In this document: positions 1 to 11,500 of the stretch, piece by piece | Position numbering within the stretch: position 1 is the first letter of the stretch | Layout of the letters: every line of letters begins with the position of its first letter | Assembly (NCBI GenBank): GCA_029962745.1 | Contig: CM057158.1 | Location: 1,831,166 to 1,895,165, forward strand | Length of the DNA stretch: 64,000 nt | Direction: 5' to 3' | Origin: Echinometra lucunter | Taxonomy: Eukaryota; Echinodermata; Echinoidea; Camarodonta; Echinometridae | Made by a program: the position numbers and the translations under genes | The notes under the pieces: model-generated | Told to the model about the DNA's origin: nothing | The model's input: only the letters and a program-made list of their open reading frames with translations | Database searches by the model: none

Positions 1-342
1 GGCATAGCCCAAACCATGAGTTCAAAGATGGAAGCCCTGCTATTGGAACTGAATGAATGAATGTTGACTTGGTTAAAGGTAAAAATTCGTACTCTGCCAC
101 TTTAAAACAATAATGTATTTAGAAGAAGAAAAAAAAAAATTGGCGGAAAAATTCTTAAGAAAATTTTGACATTTCAAAACCAACCTTTTCGCAGGAATTA
201 TAAGACAGTTTTCATCACTGAAAGAGCAAATTTTTAAATGAATTATGTATAAACCCCTTCCCCGTCCTCTTAAAAATGAATGTATATCTTCATTATTTAC
301 AGATACGGTGTGATTTCTTGTTCTCTCACTATAAACTTGCAG
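1..342. other. Intron or upstream DNA of the sialyltransferase gene, no gene seen
   Basis: AT-rich sequence with no supported coding exon. It ends in a pyrimidine-rich stretch and an AG at 341-342 that fits the splice acceptor of the first sialyltransferase exon in the window. The transmembrane anchor and stem exons of that gene are therefore expected to the left of the window. Confidence 0.5.
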
Positions 343-3300
343 AAATAAGGTCGAGAAGATATTACAGCCGTGGCAAGTGATGCAAATCTTTCGTGCAAAC
401 GTCGACCCAAAACACATGATTCAAAGAAAAAGGTATAAAGACATCAACAAAACAGATGCATTGAGAGTTACTGATGAGTTTCAGCAACGGTTGAACTCTT
501 GTGCTCTTGTGGGCAATTCAGGCATACTTTTGAATAGCAGCTGTGGTGCCGTTATAGACCAAGCAGACATCGTCATCAGGATGAATCTAGCCAAATATTC
601 TAACAAATATCTATCTGACGTTGGTTCTAGAGTATCATTCATGACCATCAATGGGGAACAAGTTCGACAGTTAGTATCATGTTTCGTGAGAACTGTGAAA
701 AATAAAACTGGAAAGAAGAAGACTGAAATAAAATCAGAATCGTTAGAGAAACTTCCAGCTGTGTGTGGAAATTTGATCTCAAAGCTGAGTTTGCTGAGGA
801 ATGACAGTGTTCTTTGGCCATCTAGGGGTCATCTTCGCAAACTAGTAGGTCTCCTTCCTGTTCTCAGAGAACGGTTTCATCTCAACTTCACCATCGGTTA
901 CAACCCCGCGAGTCTCATAGGGGCGGCTATTCGGTGAATATTGAATCTTATCAAATGTGTCAGGTCCCGGTCACAGCTCACCGCCACGGGTTTCAATCAG
1001 TTTTATGTTTACCTAACAATTATTTGGGGTGGACACAAGTAATTAGAAAATTGCCAGAGTTTCTCTCCATTTAATCCCCCTCCCCCTCTCCTACCCCCCC
1101 CAAAAAAAAATAATTAAAAAATTAAAGAAATTTTAAAAAAAATCCTCAGTTTTTGCATGTGTCTCTTTTTTACCCGAAAATTCGCTGACAAGCCAAAAAC
1201 AAAAGAGAAAAAAGAAGAAAGAAAAAGGTCCTGGGCTTTATCTCTTTTAATACCTGAAAAATTAACTGACAAATTATTGCAAATAAAAGACTTCCAAAAT
1301 TGGGGGAACATATCCTATTGCCCGCAGTTCAGGCCTCAGCGACTTCAGTCATGACTGGAAATGATGGTCCCTGCTCACAGTAGGTGTCATTTTTTCAGTA
1401 GGCCTACTACGTCTTGCGCTTGTAAGGCCCTTGAAAGCAATTCACCCATAAGGCAGATAATAAAAGGAGTGTTATTTTGCATTGTTTCTTTTGCCTTCAT
1501 TTTTAAAGCAATACCACTCTTTAATGACGCGCAAAAGACAGGGCTACCATGCAGTCACTGACGTGGGTTCTATGATTAGCAAATAAAGGAGCCGGGCCGC
1601 GCAGCCGGGCCTTAGGTTTTCCTCCGCTGGTTGCGTTAATTCTCTTTGCGGCTTGAAATAATTATGGTGCACATAACATTGTGTGAGAAGCATGGATTTC
1701 CTGGTAAATCCGCCTTGGATCAATGAAGTGCATGGCCAGTTGTGCAGTTGTGACAGGGGCTTGTACACTCTCGGGAAATGCAGGACTGTTCTGTAAACTT
1801 TTGAGCATGTTGAGCAGTGGCGGCACCAGGATTGTTAAAGTGGGGGGGGGGGGGGCAAATGGAGGGCAAAAGAAAATGTTGGGGGGGCAGAGGCAGTCAA
1901 TTTTTTTTTTTTGCATGTATGGGAAAATCGAGCGTGAAGCGCAAGTTTGAGTCGCTTACACACATTTTAATATCAATTTTGTGAGCGAGCGAAGCGAGCG
2001 AAAAAAAAATAACCGCTATTTTGGTTTTTAATCGCATTTTCGAATAAATATTCTGAAATATGACGAGCGAGCAAAGCGAGCGAGCCAAAAATGGCTACTT
2101 TTCTTGTTTTTAATCGTAGTTTAGAAAAGAAATTTTAAAATATGACGAGCGAGCGAAGCGAGCGAACCAAGATAACCACTTTTTTGGTTTTCAATTGAAG
2201 TTTTGAAGAGCGGAAAACGGTATTTTAGAGCACTTCACTGCTTGAATATGATCTTTATGACAACATCTACTTATTTACAAATTACTGTAGAATTTTTCTT
2301 TTCAATCCTCAAAATTTCTGGGGGGGCAACTGGGGGGGGCAAAGCTTCTGAGTGGGGGGCAAATGCCCCCCCATGCCCCCCCCCCCCTTGGTGCCGCCAC
2401 TGATGTTGAGCATTTGACTTGGCATCATCTCGATTGTGTTGTAGCCAGCCTGCATTAATCAATTCACACCAGTGATTTAAAACAATGTTTCATGACTCTG
2501 TTTTGTATAACTTCAATCTTCCAGATAGGCCTATTAATGTCTTTCCATTTTCTTCCCCCGGTTCTACGTCAGGCAAAAGCAAAATACGCCGGGTGCATGC
2601 CCTTATAAGTGCCATAAAGCCCAGCGCACACTGCACTATCCGACTGCGACCCGATTTTCGAAGAAATGGCATTTTGCCGAAATGAAGGTTTAAACAAGTA
2701 AAATGATCTTATTTGAAGTTCGCAATAATGACAGGAATACTAAAATTGAAATGTTATTTTACTGCAAGCCTTTAGGTCGGAGTATAGGCCGAATCGGCTT
2801 CAAATCGTAGCCGATCGCAAGGTTGCTGTGACGTCGCTACGATTCGGAATTGAATTCGCCTTTGTTCCTACAGGGAGGCTCGCAGTAGCTCGGAATTCGA
2901 TTTTATATTCATACGACTATTCGGAACTTTGATCATTAAGATTTTACTTGTTTCAAAGTTTATATCAAATGCTTTAACAATTTTTTTCCAAAATCGGATC
3001 GCAGACGGATCGTATAGATCAATTCCACAACGCGAGAGGGCAGCAGACTGGTCGCCCTACTGCGGTGTGCACCCAAGTTTTTTCAGTACACAAGTCAATA
3101 GCGCGTAATGTACATTCGTTCGATTTATATTTTGGGATTTTGGACCTATATAATTATGCAGATTTCTTTTAATGTTTAATGAGGAATAATCAGGGAAGTT
3201 CAGGTCGCAGCTGTGCGGTGCTCAAATGCCACAACAATTGGAGAAAGCTTAAAAAATTGGAAGCTAACCGAGTGCGAAATTCACTCGTCTTTGTCTGACT

Positions 3301-4582
3301 CATGAAGCTTGTTTGTGTGAGAAGCCGTACTCCTACACAGGTTTCCGTAAGGAATGTGAAGGAATTCGTCGCCAGTGGGTAAAAAACATCAACAGAAAGG
3401 ACTTTGAAGTCAAGATACATTATTATTATGTAGTTTGGCGTACAGTTTTAATGAGTGAAAACATGTGAGCAAGGTAACATTAAGGGCTCCCGTTCACTGC
3501 GGCAGTGCAGTACCGCGAGTGCGACAGTGCAAGCAGCGGGGCTGCCATGCTGCGATCGAACTTTACTGACAAAACTAAGGGGAAAAACAACGCAAGTACA
3601 AAAATACATCATACCTTCATCTGTCAGATATGGCCATTGTCTTACCTCATATACCCATGTATCCATGATTTATTTTATTGATCTAGAATAAAGTTAATGA
3701 AAAAATATCGGGGCATATCTTATATCTTTCATTGCTTTGTACACAGAGCCGATCACGGTGCACACCGCAGCTATCGCGTCGCCGATAGAGGGCCAAATAC
3801 ATAAATCGGAGATGGAATTGGTATATAGTGTGCGCCCGGTGTGCGCCGGGCTTTAGGAACGCCCTCCTGGACATCGTTTCATGAAAGTTGTCAACACTGA
3901 CAAGTTGTCATTCTCTGACCATAGTAACAGTCAGTGTTGAATGCTTCTCAGCCACTCAAAACCAAGGATTTTACTGAAATTGTCAGAGAATGACAACTTG
4001 TCAGTGCTGACAACTTTCATGAGGTGTTGACTGAACATCAGGGGAACATGGTGTGTTTGTATTGCCATTATTGGTCCAACGCCAATACGGTCTAACATGA
4101 GTACGTTCATCAAAATTTAGTAAACACATAACTACTACGTCCAATAATAATTATTCTGTCACTATAATCACCACTATCATTATTATGATTGTCACCATCA
4201 TCACCATCATCACCATCGATTTTGTCTCTTTCATTATTTACTAACTGATCAGTTTTACACAAATGTTTATTAAGATCAATTTTTATTAATATTGTTTGTT
4301 GATGACAGATTATGGCGTTTTCGCAAACCATCTTCAGGCTTAACGTTATTTTCGGCCTCGATTCTTCTTTGCGAGGAGACATCATTATTTGGATTCTATC
4401 CATTCTACACAGATCAATATAACCGGACCATTCCTCACCACTACTACGAACCGGAAATACAAATGAACTACACAACAAACGCCCACGCCATCCCTGATGA
4501 ATACAAGTTTTTACTCAACTTAGAAAATAAAGGTGCGATCAGAATGATCAATAATTGCACTCCGTCAGCTGAACATGTCTGA
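343..4582 (+). CDS. Alpha-2,8-sialyltransferase (ST8Sia family, GT29), 3' exons
   Basis: Two coding exons, about 343-933 and 4309-4582, encode the catalytic domain of a Golgi type II glycosyltransferase that moves sialic acid from CMP-sialic acid to sialylated glycans. Exon 1 carries sialylmotif L (CALVGNSGILLNSSCG, about 516-563, then IDQADIVIRMNLA). Exon 2 carries sialylmotif S (PSSGLTLFSASILLCEE then GFYPF), motif III (HHYYE) and motif VS (HAIPDEYKFLLNLENKG), followed by a conserved late Cys. Donor TCG|GTGAAT at 934 and acceptor GATGACAG|A at 4308 join in phase to give one Arg codon. The best acceptor for exon 1 is the AG at 341-342 after a pyrimidine tract; an AG at 366-367 is an alternative. 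The stop is the TGA at 4580-4582. All four sialylmotifs are intact, so the enzyme looks functional. N-terminal exons are outside the window. The motif L to motif S intron (934-4308) holds several transposons. ST8Sia is favoured over other GT29 groups from the motif L wording; the subtype was not assigned. Confidence 0.88.
934..1814. other. Sialyltransferase intron, left part
   Basis: AT-rich intronic sequence with a C-run at about 1077-1090 followed by A-runs. No exon-like reading frame with splice sites was found. Confidence 0.5.
1815..2402. mobile_element. Non-autonomous hAT-type DNA transposon (588 bp)
   Basis: Terminal inverted repeats CAGTGGCGGCACCA and TGGTGCCGCCACTG are flanked by a perfect 8-bp target duplication ATGTTGAG (1807-1814 and 2403-2410). 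CAGTGGCG-type ends and 8-bp duplications are hallmarks of the hAT superfamily. The left side is G-rich (G-runs near 1842-1855 and 1880-1886) and the right side C-rich (about 2367-2388). The interior holds three GAGCGAAGCGAGCG-type motifs about 82 bp apart (near 1982, 2064 and 2145). No transposase is encoded. It sits in the sialyltransferase intron. Confidence 0.9.
2615..3855. mobile_element. Probable non-autonomous DNA element with TAAAGCCC termini
   Basis: The left end reads TAAAGCCCAGCGCACAC and the right end is close to its reverse complement (GTGCGCCGGGCTTTA). Internal pieces repeat the end motif (GGTGTGCACC near 3063 and 3757), so this may be two nested or adjacent copies. No clear target duplication was found, so boundaries and class are uncertain. 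No coding potential. Confidence 0.45.
3880..4021. mobile_element. Palindromic MITE with 39-bp inverted repeats
   Basis: Arms 3880-3918 and 3983-4021 are nearly perfect inverted complements beginning CATGAAAGTTGTCAACACTG. The central part (TGGCTGAGAAGCATT, read on the minus strand) resembles sequence at 18470-18510 in a HAUS4 intron, so this is one member of a dispersed family. It lies about 290 bp before the last sialyltransferase exon. Confidence 0.7.
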
Positions 4583-4604
4583 TTCTGCAGCAGTTTATGA
4601 TTTT

Positions 4605-5174
4605 AATTGGCGCAAATCCCGGGGGATGGGGGTATATCACCACTCCACTTTTTAGAGAGGGGGGGGGGATGGCTTGTACAAAATTTATATACCACCTCCT
4701 TTCAAAGAAGAAGTATAAGTTTGATAAATCTATCATAAACGACGGTCATAGTATCAAAATTTCTGTTTGAAATTACATTAAAACTAAAGATTGGATGCAT
4801 GGGAGAGTATGTGTGTGGGTGTATGTGCAGGTGGGTGAAGGTGCGCGTGTGTGGAGGTGTCGTGGTCGGGTGGCAAGGCACGTGACTGGAGACGCGAGAA
4901 TCGGGGGTTCGATCCGCGGTACGACATTAATGATATGCCCTTAAGTTAGACATTTCATCTACATTGCTCTTTTGTCGAACATTGAATAAAATCGTGCTGT
5001 AAACATATCGATACCCACGTGTGCATGTGTGTTTCATTAATTTTTTTAAAAGTGTGTACTCTTGTGTGAGTTCGCGCTAGAAATTTCAGCAAATAGTTCG
5101 CGCGAGAAATTTCAGCAAAAGATTTCGATCACCTCCACCCCCCCCCCTCCCTTCGAAACAGATTTACACCGGTG
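4605..5174. mobile_element. hAT-like MITE (GGCGTAAATC family) after the sialyltransferase stop
   Basis: The left end (AATTGGCGCAAATCC) and right end (GGATTTACACCGGTG type) are imperfect inverted repeats, flanked by ATGATTTT at 4597-4604 and GTGATTTT at 5175-5182 (one mismatch). The same terminal family occurs at 15606-15961 and 59164-59532. The insertion begins 22 bp after the sialyltransferase stop codon, so it lies in the 3' UTR or just beyond it. It contains a tRNA-like stretch at about 4855-4928. Confidence 0.65.
4855..4928 (+). repeat. tRNA-like sequence (SINE head remnant)
   Basis: GGTGTCGTGGTCGGGTGG resembles a RNA polymerase III A box region and GGGGGTTCGATCC resembles a B box, with complementary GTGTCG/CGACA ends. 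This is the layout of a tRNA-derived SINE head. It resembles the SINE at 37035, which starts with the same GGTGTCGTGGTC. Its place inside a MITE and the absence of context for a real gene argue against a functional tRNA. Confidence 0.5.
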
Positions 5175-5460
5175 GTGATTTTCATGCATGAAAATTTTTT
5201 TTTTTTCTGTCTCTCCGTTGTTGTTGTTTTTTTATGTGCGCAACTGCTGGAAATACACAGTATTCACGGCCAAGCAGAATTTCAATTCTTGCAATATCAA
5301 AAGTCCCAATATCAGGACGATTTAATTTCTGTGTTTGAATTTTAAAGTAGGCTAGTAGGTTGCAAGGCAGTGGCGTAACAGCCGGGGGGCAGGGGGGGCA
5401 CTCTGCCCCCCCCCCCCTGAAGGATTTCAGCGGGAAAATCCACCAAACCACCGGGAAAAA

Positions 5461-5650
5461 ATGAAAAGGAGGGAAAGGAAGAAAAAGGAAGGGAGAAAGG
5501 GAAAGGAAGAAAGAAGAAAGGAAAAGAAAGAAGGGGAAAGGGAAAGAAAGAAGGAGAAAGGGAAAGGAAGAAGGAGAACAGGAAAGAAAGGAGGAGAAAG
5601 GGGAGAAAGAAGAAGAAAGAGAGGGAAAAGAGGGAAAGGGGAAAAAAGAA
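5461..5650 (+). repeat. GA-rich (purine) low-complexity tract
   Basis: About 190 bp of almost pure purine (GAAAGGAAGAAGG-type) within the 5368-7039 transposon. Reading frames here give only Lys/Glu/Arg-rich or Phe/Pro/Ser-rich strings and are not genes. Confidence 0.8.
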
Positions 5651-6408
5651 GAAAGCAAAGGGAAACAAAAACAAAAAAAATGACGGAAAAATTTAGTACC
5701 AAACTCGGAGTTTCCCGGTGCTCCACTCCCTGGACAACCGCAGTGGCTTCCCTGTAGACCCCTATCAGGGGCCCTAAGCCAGAACCCTGGGCCCCACCCG
5801 CTAAAGGCTTCGCAACAAACAACTCGCAGTGTGGGCTTATCTCCGCATATTCTATTTCTAGACTTAGTTACCGGGAAATTTTCGGCTCTGCCCCCCCCCC
5901 CCCCCCCGATAACAGGCAGAAAATGTATGAGACCGGTAACAGACAACGAACAATTCAAAGAAACGTCAGAGCTTCCGCGCTTCGCGCGGGAGGGGAAAAT
6001 CACCATCCCTCCACCCTCCCCCTAGCATGCCTAGGGAGTGCGCTTTGCACTAACGTTTTCCTAAAAGAAAATCCTAGCTACACCACTGATTCTAAACTTA
6101 ATTACCGGGAAATTTTTGGCTATGCGTATGCCCCTTCCCCCCCCCCCCCCCTCGATAACAGGCAGAGAGCGTAAGAAGAGCGAGAACTGACAGCGAAAAA
6201 ACGTCGGAGCTTCCGCGCTTTGCGCGGGAGAGGGGGAAACTCCCCCCCCCCTCCCTGCACCCTCCCTCCTAGGGAGCACTACCGTCCTCCTAAAATGAAA
6301 TCCTCCTACCGACAACTAGCAATGCAGAGAAACGTCGGAGCTTCCGTGCTTCGCGCGGGAGGGGGGGGGGGGGGGGGAAACTCCCCCTTCCCTGCACCCT
6401 CCCCTCTT

Positions 6409-6915
6409 GGTGTAAATTCCGGGGAGGGGTGGGGGATCTTTCCCCCCCTCCTGGGGGAGAGAGGGGATGGTGTGTACAAATTTCCCGCCATGCAGACACA
6501 CTTTTTAAAGAAGATAATATATTTTAATTATTAATCAGTTAGTAAAAATTCTGAATATATATCTGTCATAAACAATTATCATGTTTTAGAATTTCTATTT
6601 GAAAATGCTACTGAAAACAAAAAGTGGTTACTTTTTGGCTCGCTCGCTCCGCTCGCTCGTCAAAATCTTAGGATTTCCATCCAAAAATGCGATTAAAATC
6701 GAGAAAAGTGGTTATTTTTGGCTCGCTCGCATCGCTCTTTCGTCATATTTTTGGATTTTTATTCGAAAATGCGATTCAAAAGCAAAAAAGTGATTATTTT
6801 CGGCTCGCTCGCTTCGCTCGCTCGCAAAATAGATATCAAAATGTGTGTGACAGGGAAAAAAATTCGTTAAAAAAGTTTTTAATCCCCCACTCCTCAAATT
6901 GGATTTACGCCGATG
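6409..6915. mobile_element. Nested hAT-like MITE of the GGCGTAAATC family
   Basis: The left end TTGGTGTAAATTCC and right end GGATTTACGCCGATG are inverted. The outer sequence on the right (AGCACTACCGTCCTCCTAAA) also occurs uninterrupted at about 6271-6297, after a direct repeat of the left flank. That fits insertion into one repeat unit of the older element. The interior has three GCTCGCTCGC-type motifs about 82 bp apart (6637, 6720 and 6802). The target duplication is not clear. Confidence 0.6.
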
Positions 6916-7047
6916 AGCACTACCGTCCTCCTAAAAGTGCAGTCCTAGCTACGCCACAAATTCTAGACATAGACTAGTTACCGGGAAATTTTTAGGTTCT
7001 GCCCCCCCCCCCTGATAACAGGTACCTGTTACGCCCCTGTTGCAAGG

Positions 7048-7663
7048 TTGTTCACTTATTAGTAAGAGATTCTACCCGATTATGCTCCGGGGTCAAGTGA
7101 CAATTCCTCAGAGTTTTATTTTATCCAAGATCGGGGTCAGGGTTAATGCAGGTTATAGGTTAGGCTTATACAGAGCTATATGGGTTCGGGTTGTAGAGTT
7201 TTTTCCATGGTTAAAGTGCAGTATTGATCAGTTAGTGAACGAAATTGACTCGGAGCGATTGCTGCCGGAGCATGCGTACTGGTACAACCTATACATTGTA
7301 ATGGTCTTAGCAGGGGAGAGCGGGGCTAGTCCGCCCTGGGGGGAAGTCCGCCAACCACATGATTCTCAGCTTTGCGATGATTGGACGAATCTTTTGTTGA
7401 TGATTTAAAGACAAACAAACCACAGTACAACATACTGAAGGATGAAGACATGTACCCTTCGATCAACAGAATTACGGCAAAATTTCCATTTCAAGTCCAC
7501 ATAAGTAAATTTTTCCCAGTTACATTTTTTGTATTTACCTATAGACATCAATGAAGACTGTAGCTTTTGTTGTTCAAAAGGTATGGTATTTGTCTAATGA
7601 ATAGTAAGCGGGACCGCATTGGTTGTACAGTTTTGCCTAAAACGAGATGAAAGATATTTTTGT
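7048..7663. other. Intergenic sequence without recognisable features
   Basis: Less repetitive sequence with an open frame at 7040-7408 that has no recognisable domain and starts inside a transposon end and target duplication. I do not call a gene here. Confidence 0.4.
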
Positions 7664-7975
7664 ACCGGGGAGACACTCCACGGTTTATTTAGTCAAGGAT
7701 ATATTATTGTGTAAGTTGTACAATCTTCATGAGCCGTCTCAGTGGTTCAGTGGTGAGTGGTGATCGCTTGGGTCTCACGTTTTGACGACCCAAGTTCAAT
7801 TCCTCTTCTCATTTTTTTTTTTAATGTTTTAGATTTAAAGGTTAGGGTTAGGGTTATGTTTTTGGTAATAAAAAGATTAAAAATTAAAAATAAGGTGAAA
7901 CTTTAAAAAATACAAGTTCGATACTTCCTGCGTCTGGTGCGTGGCGAGGTTGACGGTGTGGAATGTCTCCCCGGT
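7664..7975. mobile_element. Possible MITE with ACCGGGGAGACA termini and a tRNA-like core
   Basis: ACCGGGGAGACACTCCAC at 7664 and GTGGAATGTCTCCCCGGT ending at 7975 are inverted. Inside, 7733-7812 looks tRNA-like (A-box-like TGGTTCAGTGGTGAGTGG, B-box-like AAGTTCAATTCC). The flanks were not resolved to a target duplication. It could equally be a SINE captured between inverted repeats. Confidence 0.45.
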
Positions 7976-8261
7976 GGCCAACTCGTTGAAAGACAGTTAC
8001 ATCCCCTGGGGCTAGTTCGCCCTTTTTTGATGGGTCATGTACACACCCGGGAGGCGGACTTGTGCAGGGGCGAACTTACCCCACCATACAATGAATAGTC
8101 CTGTCGACTTGGGGGTATGTGCGCCATCGTGCCTCACCCCCCCCCCCTCCCGTCGGTTATGCCACACTCCGGTTAGTTTTTTTTTCCTCATGGTCTGTGG
8201 ACTTATTTGGAAAGGGCTGCATAGACATTCGGTCGGTCGTTGCCATCCATTACACCTCTTC

Positions 8262-8420
8262 TTGCCGATTTTTTATTTTTTTATTTATTTATTTTTTATT
8301 TTTATTTTTTTATTTTTTTATTTTTTTTTTTTTTTTTTGGGGGGGGGGGGGGGGTATTTTTAGCCATCCGATTGGGGAGCACATGCTCCCAAGCACCCCC
8401 CCCCCCCCTTTCTTACGCCA
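8262..8420. repeat. T-rich, G-run and C-run low-complexity block at a transposon-like end
   Basis: A TTTTATTT tract (8262-8338) runs into a G-run of about 17 and later a C-run (8396-8408), followed by TTACGCCACTG, which looks like a hAT-type right terminus. The matching left end was not identified. The frames are artefacts of composition. Confidence 0.5.
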
Positions 8421-8939
8421 CTGACATGGGCTCAGCTTTGTTTTCCCCATTCTGTTTTAGAATGTATTTATCGGTTCTTGTTTCTTTTGAATAAAATTAA
8501 TGTTTTGATGTACTAAAAAAAACTGTTTCAGGTAAATTGTTTCCTTGACAGGGCGAACCTACCTTCCAAACGGGCGAACCAGCGTCCCCCCCCCCCCGGA
8601 AAAAAAATTCTGATCATGGGTACCTGTTACTGTAAAGCCGCATCCAGTCATTAAAGCTAGTATGGCTCTTCGTTAGAAGAATGGGAAATAGGTGAAGAGT
8701 GTCGAGCTTGTTACAAGAGGAGGGGCACTTATGAAAATGGGAGTTTATCAGAAGAGGAAAGTAGCATTTTGTTAGACAGGTAACAGGGCACTTGATATCA
8801 GAAATGAAAAGTGAAACTTTATCAAATTTGAAAAAAAAAATGATATCAGTTGGGAAAGCGGTGCTTATTCGAGAGACGTATTTGGTCACATCTCCTATAT
8901 ACCTAATTTATTGGGTCACATCTTCTACCTAATTTATTT

Positions 8940-9360
8940 GCTTTTAAGACCATCCTTTATGAGCGCAGCGAGCGAGGAAAAATATACATACTGTTTTTAT
9001 GGTAGAAGTGATAATTCTTCATCATGATGGGCCTAAATATATCTACATGAAATTATATATTTGTGTTCATCTCATTTGCCGAATATGTTTGCTTTCCGAA
9101 AACATCCTGTATTTGAATATAATACGAGCGAGCGCAGGGAACTAGGAAAAATATACTCTCTTTTATGGTAGAAGTAATACTGCTTCATCAAAATACATGA
9201 TGGGCCTAAAGATATCTAGATTACATAGTGTTCATCTCACTAGCCGAATGTGTTTGCTTTCCGAAAACATCCTGTATCTGAATATAATACGAGGAGCGCA
9301 GCGAGCGAAGAAAAATATACATTCTCTTTCGTGGTACCAGTATTATTTCGTCGTCAAAAT
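8940..9360. repeat. Direct repeats of about 170 bp with GAGCGCAGCGAGCGA motifs
   Basis: Two or three degenerate copies of a unit contain TGATGGGCCTAAA, TTTGCTTTCCGAAAACATCC and AATATAATACGAGCGAGCGC. The same unit recurs at 48040-48260 inside the 9-kb element and at 62280-62870, so it marks a shared transposon subfamily. The block ends with CT repeats, a G-run and C-runs, and GCGACGCCCCTG at 9579-9590, a likely hAT right end. Confidence 0.6.
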
Positions 9361-9409
9361 GCACAATCAAATAAGCCGAATATGGCTCTATTTGGGCACC
9401 TTACTCCTC

Positions 9410-9490
9410 TCCTCTCTCCCTCCCTCTCTCTCTCTCTCTCTCTCTCCCTCCTTCCTCTTCCCTCTCCTTTCTCTCTCTCTCCCCCTTTTT
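9410..9490 (+). repeat. (CT)n microsatellite
   Basis: Mostly CTCTCT and CCCTCC units. Followed at 9534-9572 by G- and C-runs. Confidence 0.85.
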
Positions 9491-10587
9491 TTTGTGCCGA
9501 CAGCGATCGCGAATTTGCCGACAAGAATTTTAATGGGGGGGGGGGGGGGGGGCCCCCCCCCAACCCCCCCCCCCTCTAGCGACGCCCCTGATCAGAAGTA
9601 ATAATGTCACCTATCAGAAGGAATAGGAGGCAATTCTCAGTTTTGAAAAAGAGAAATATCGTATGTCAAAAAAGGCACTGGCTGTCGTAAGAGAAAAGGG
9701 GCACTTATTAAAATGATGGTACATGATATATTTTTAGAAAGAAATGGACAGTGCTAGTAGTAAAAATGAAAATTTTATCATTTATCAGAGAGAAAATTGA
9801 TTCGATACCACGTGCAGAAAGAAAAGGGTCACTTTTCGGGTACTTGAAAAGGCGGGGTACTGGTGCTACCTGCCCCTCCCCGTTAACAACGCCCTGTACT
9901 AGTGTGTGTGTGTTTTGTAAGTGATATCATTCCATTTTTTCTCCTTTGCTCACTGATTTGTAAATACATATTTCATTCAAATTATGTTATGAAAACGAAA
10001 GATTTCTGTAAAATATTTATATATATTAATTTATTTTGAATGAAATCTCTCTCTAGAAAAAAATATGGAAACGTGTGTGTGTGTGTGGGGGGGGGGTGTT
10101 ATATAGCTTTGCAAGCGAGGAAAGGGAACAAAGAAAATTCCTGAGAACAATAGTCCTCGGTTGGTAAACAATAGTCCTCGCTTGTCAAACAAGGGATTTG
10201 GGTTTATTCCGTCAGCCTTGCGAGGACAGGAGACAATAGTAGTCCAATTGTTGTCATCGGTAGTAGAGTGATGTGGGCTTGTGTGCGTGTGTGCGTGTGT
10301 GTGTGTGCGTGTGTGAAGGAAGATTGCCATATTTTGAAAGATCATTCAATTTCAAACTATTTTGGGCACGGGGGCGGCTTGGATTTGGGATTATGTATTT
10401 TATTTCTATATGAGTGATATCATTCCATGATTCGTCTTCCTTGCTCATTGATTTGTGAATATAATATATTGATTTATCAACTGAAGATTTGCATTATTTA
10501 AAATGATTTGTATGGAATGATGTATTTTGAATGAAATCCAATAAAAATAATGTGGAAAAACAAAAGTGAATATGTGGGTCACTGTGT

Positions 10588-11087
10588 NNNNNNNNNNNNN
10601 NNNNNNNNNNNNNNNNNNNNNNNNNNNNNNNNNNNNNNNNNNNNNNNNNNNNNNNNNNNNNNNNNNNNNNNNNNNNNNNNNNNNNNNNNNNNNNNNNNNN
10701 NNNNNNNNNNNNNNNNNNNNNNNNNNNNNNNNNNNNNNNNNNNNNNNNNNNNNNNNNNNNNNNNNNNNNNNNNNNNNNNNNNNNNNNNNNNNNNNNNNNN
10801 NNNNNNNNNNNNNNNNNNNNNNNNNNNNNNNNNNNNNNNNNNNNNNNNNNNNNNNNNNNNNNNNNNNNNNNNNNNNNNNNNNNNNNNNNNNNNNNNNNNN
10901 NNNNNNNNNNNNNNNNNNNNNNNNNNNNNNNNNNNNNNNNNNNNNNNNNNNNNNNNNNNNNNNNNNNNNNNNNNNNNNNNNNNNNNNNNNNNNNNNNNNN
11001 NNNNNNNNNNNNNNNNNNNNNNNNNNNNNNNNNNNNNNNNNNNNNNNNNNNNNNNNNNNNNNNNNNNNNNNNNNNNNNNNNNNNNNN
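10588..11087. other. Assembly gap of 500 N
   Basis: Exactly 500 undetermined bases, the fixed size used for gaps of unknown length. The right edge enters a TTC microsatellite, a likely cause of the break. The missing first exon of HAUS4 could lie here. Confidence 0.98.
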
Positions 11088-11500
11088 TTCTTCTTCTTCT
11101 TTTCTTCTTCTCCTTCTTCTTCTTCTTCTTCTAGATTATGAGTTTTTTAAGTTACAAAATAACGTCTCTGCCTTCTCAAAGCGATGGTGCGTGAACAATG
11201 CTCTTTGTTCTGTCGGCACCTCTTTTGAATTAGTTTGGTCTTTTTAAATATAGGAATGTAAGCCTACCTTTACTTTACTGGTTGTTTAATGTTATTTCTT
11301 GGTTTGTTTATATGAGTCATTATTTGTACTTACAAAGTATATTATTTTGATATTTTATTTGTATATATGTTATAGTTTGATTGTAAATAAAGTTTCATTT
11401 TGAAAAGTAAAAAAAAAAGTCTTCTTCTTCTTCTTCTTCTTCTTCTTCTTCTTCTTCTTCTTCTTCTTTCTTCTTCTCCTCCTTTTCCTCCTTCTGAGTT
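11088..11500 (+). repeat. (TTC)n microsatellites flanking a unique segment
   Basis: CTT/TTC runs at 11088-11131 and 11419-11499 bracket about 290 bp of ordinary AT-rich sequence that ends in AATAAAGTTTCATTTTG and an A-run (11390-11418). That tail could be a polyadenylation signal and retroposed poly(A), or the 3' end of a transcript. Confidence 0.65.

Larger units (their letters stand above)
5368..7039. mobile_element. Composite hAT-type transposon (1.67 kb)
   Basis: The ends CAGTGGCGTAACAGCC and GGTACCTGTTACGCCCCTG are imperfect inverted repeats with a perfect 8-bp target duplication TTGCAAGG (5360-5367 and 7040-7047). The left end is G-rich and the right end C-rich. The interior has a GA-rich tract (5461-5650) and several degenerate direct repeats containing CTTCCGCGCTTCGCGCGGGAG (near 5970, 6210 and 6340). 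A second MITE is nested at about 6409-6915. No transposase is encoded. Confidence 0.88.

Noticed and set aside
5182..6006. Long minus-strand open frame rich in Phe, Pro and Ser
   Set aside because: It is the complement of a purine-rich low-complexity tract and runs through transposon ends; no domain, no splice signals.
7040..7408. 122-codon plus-strand open frame
   Set aside because: Starts inside the transposon end and target duplication; no recognisable motif and unremarkable composition.
10550..11141. Open frames made mostly of undetermined residues
   Set aside because: They exist only because N bases contain no stop codons.
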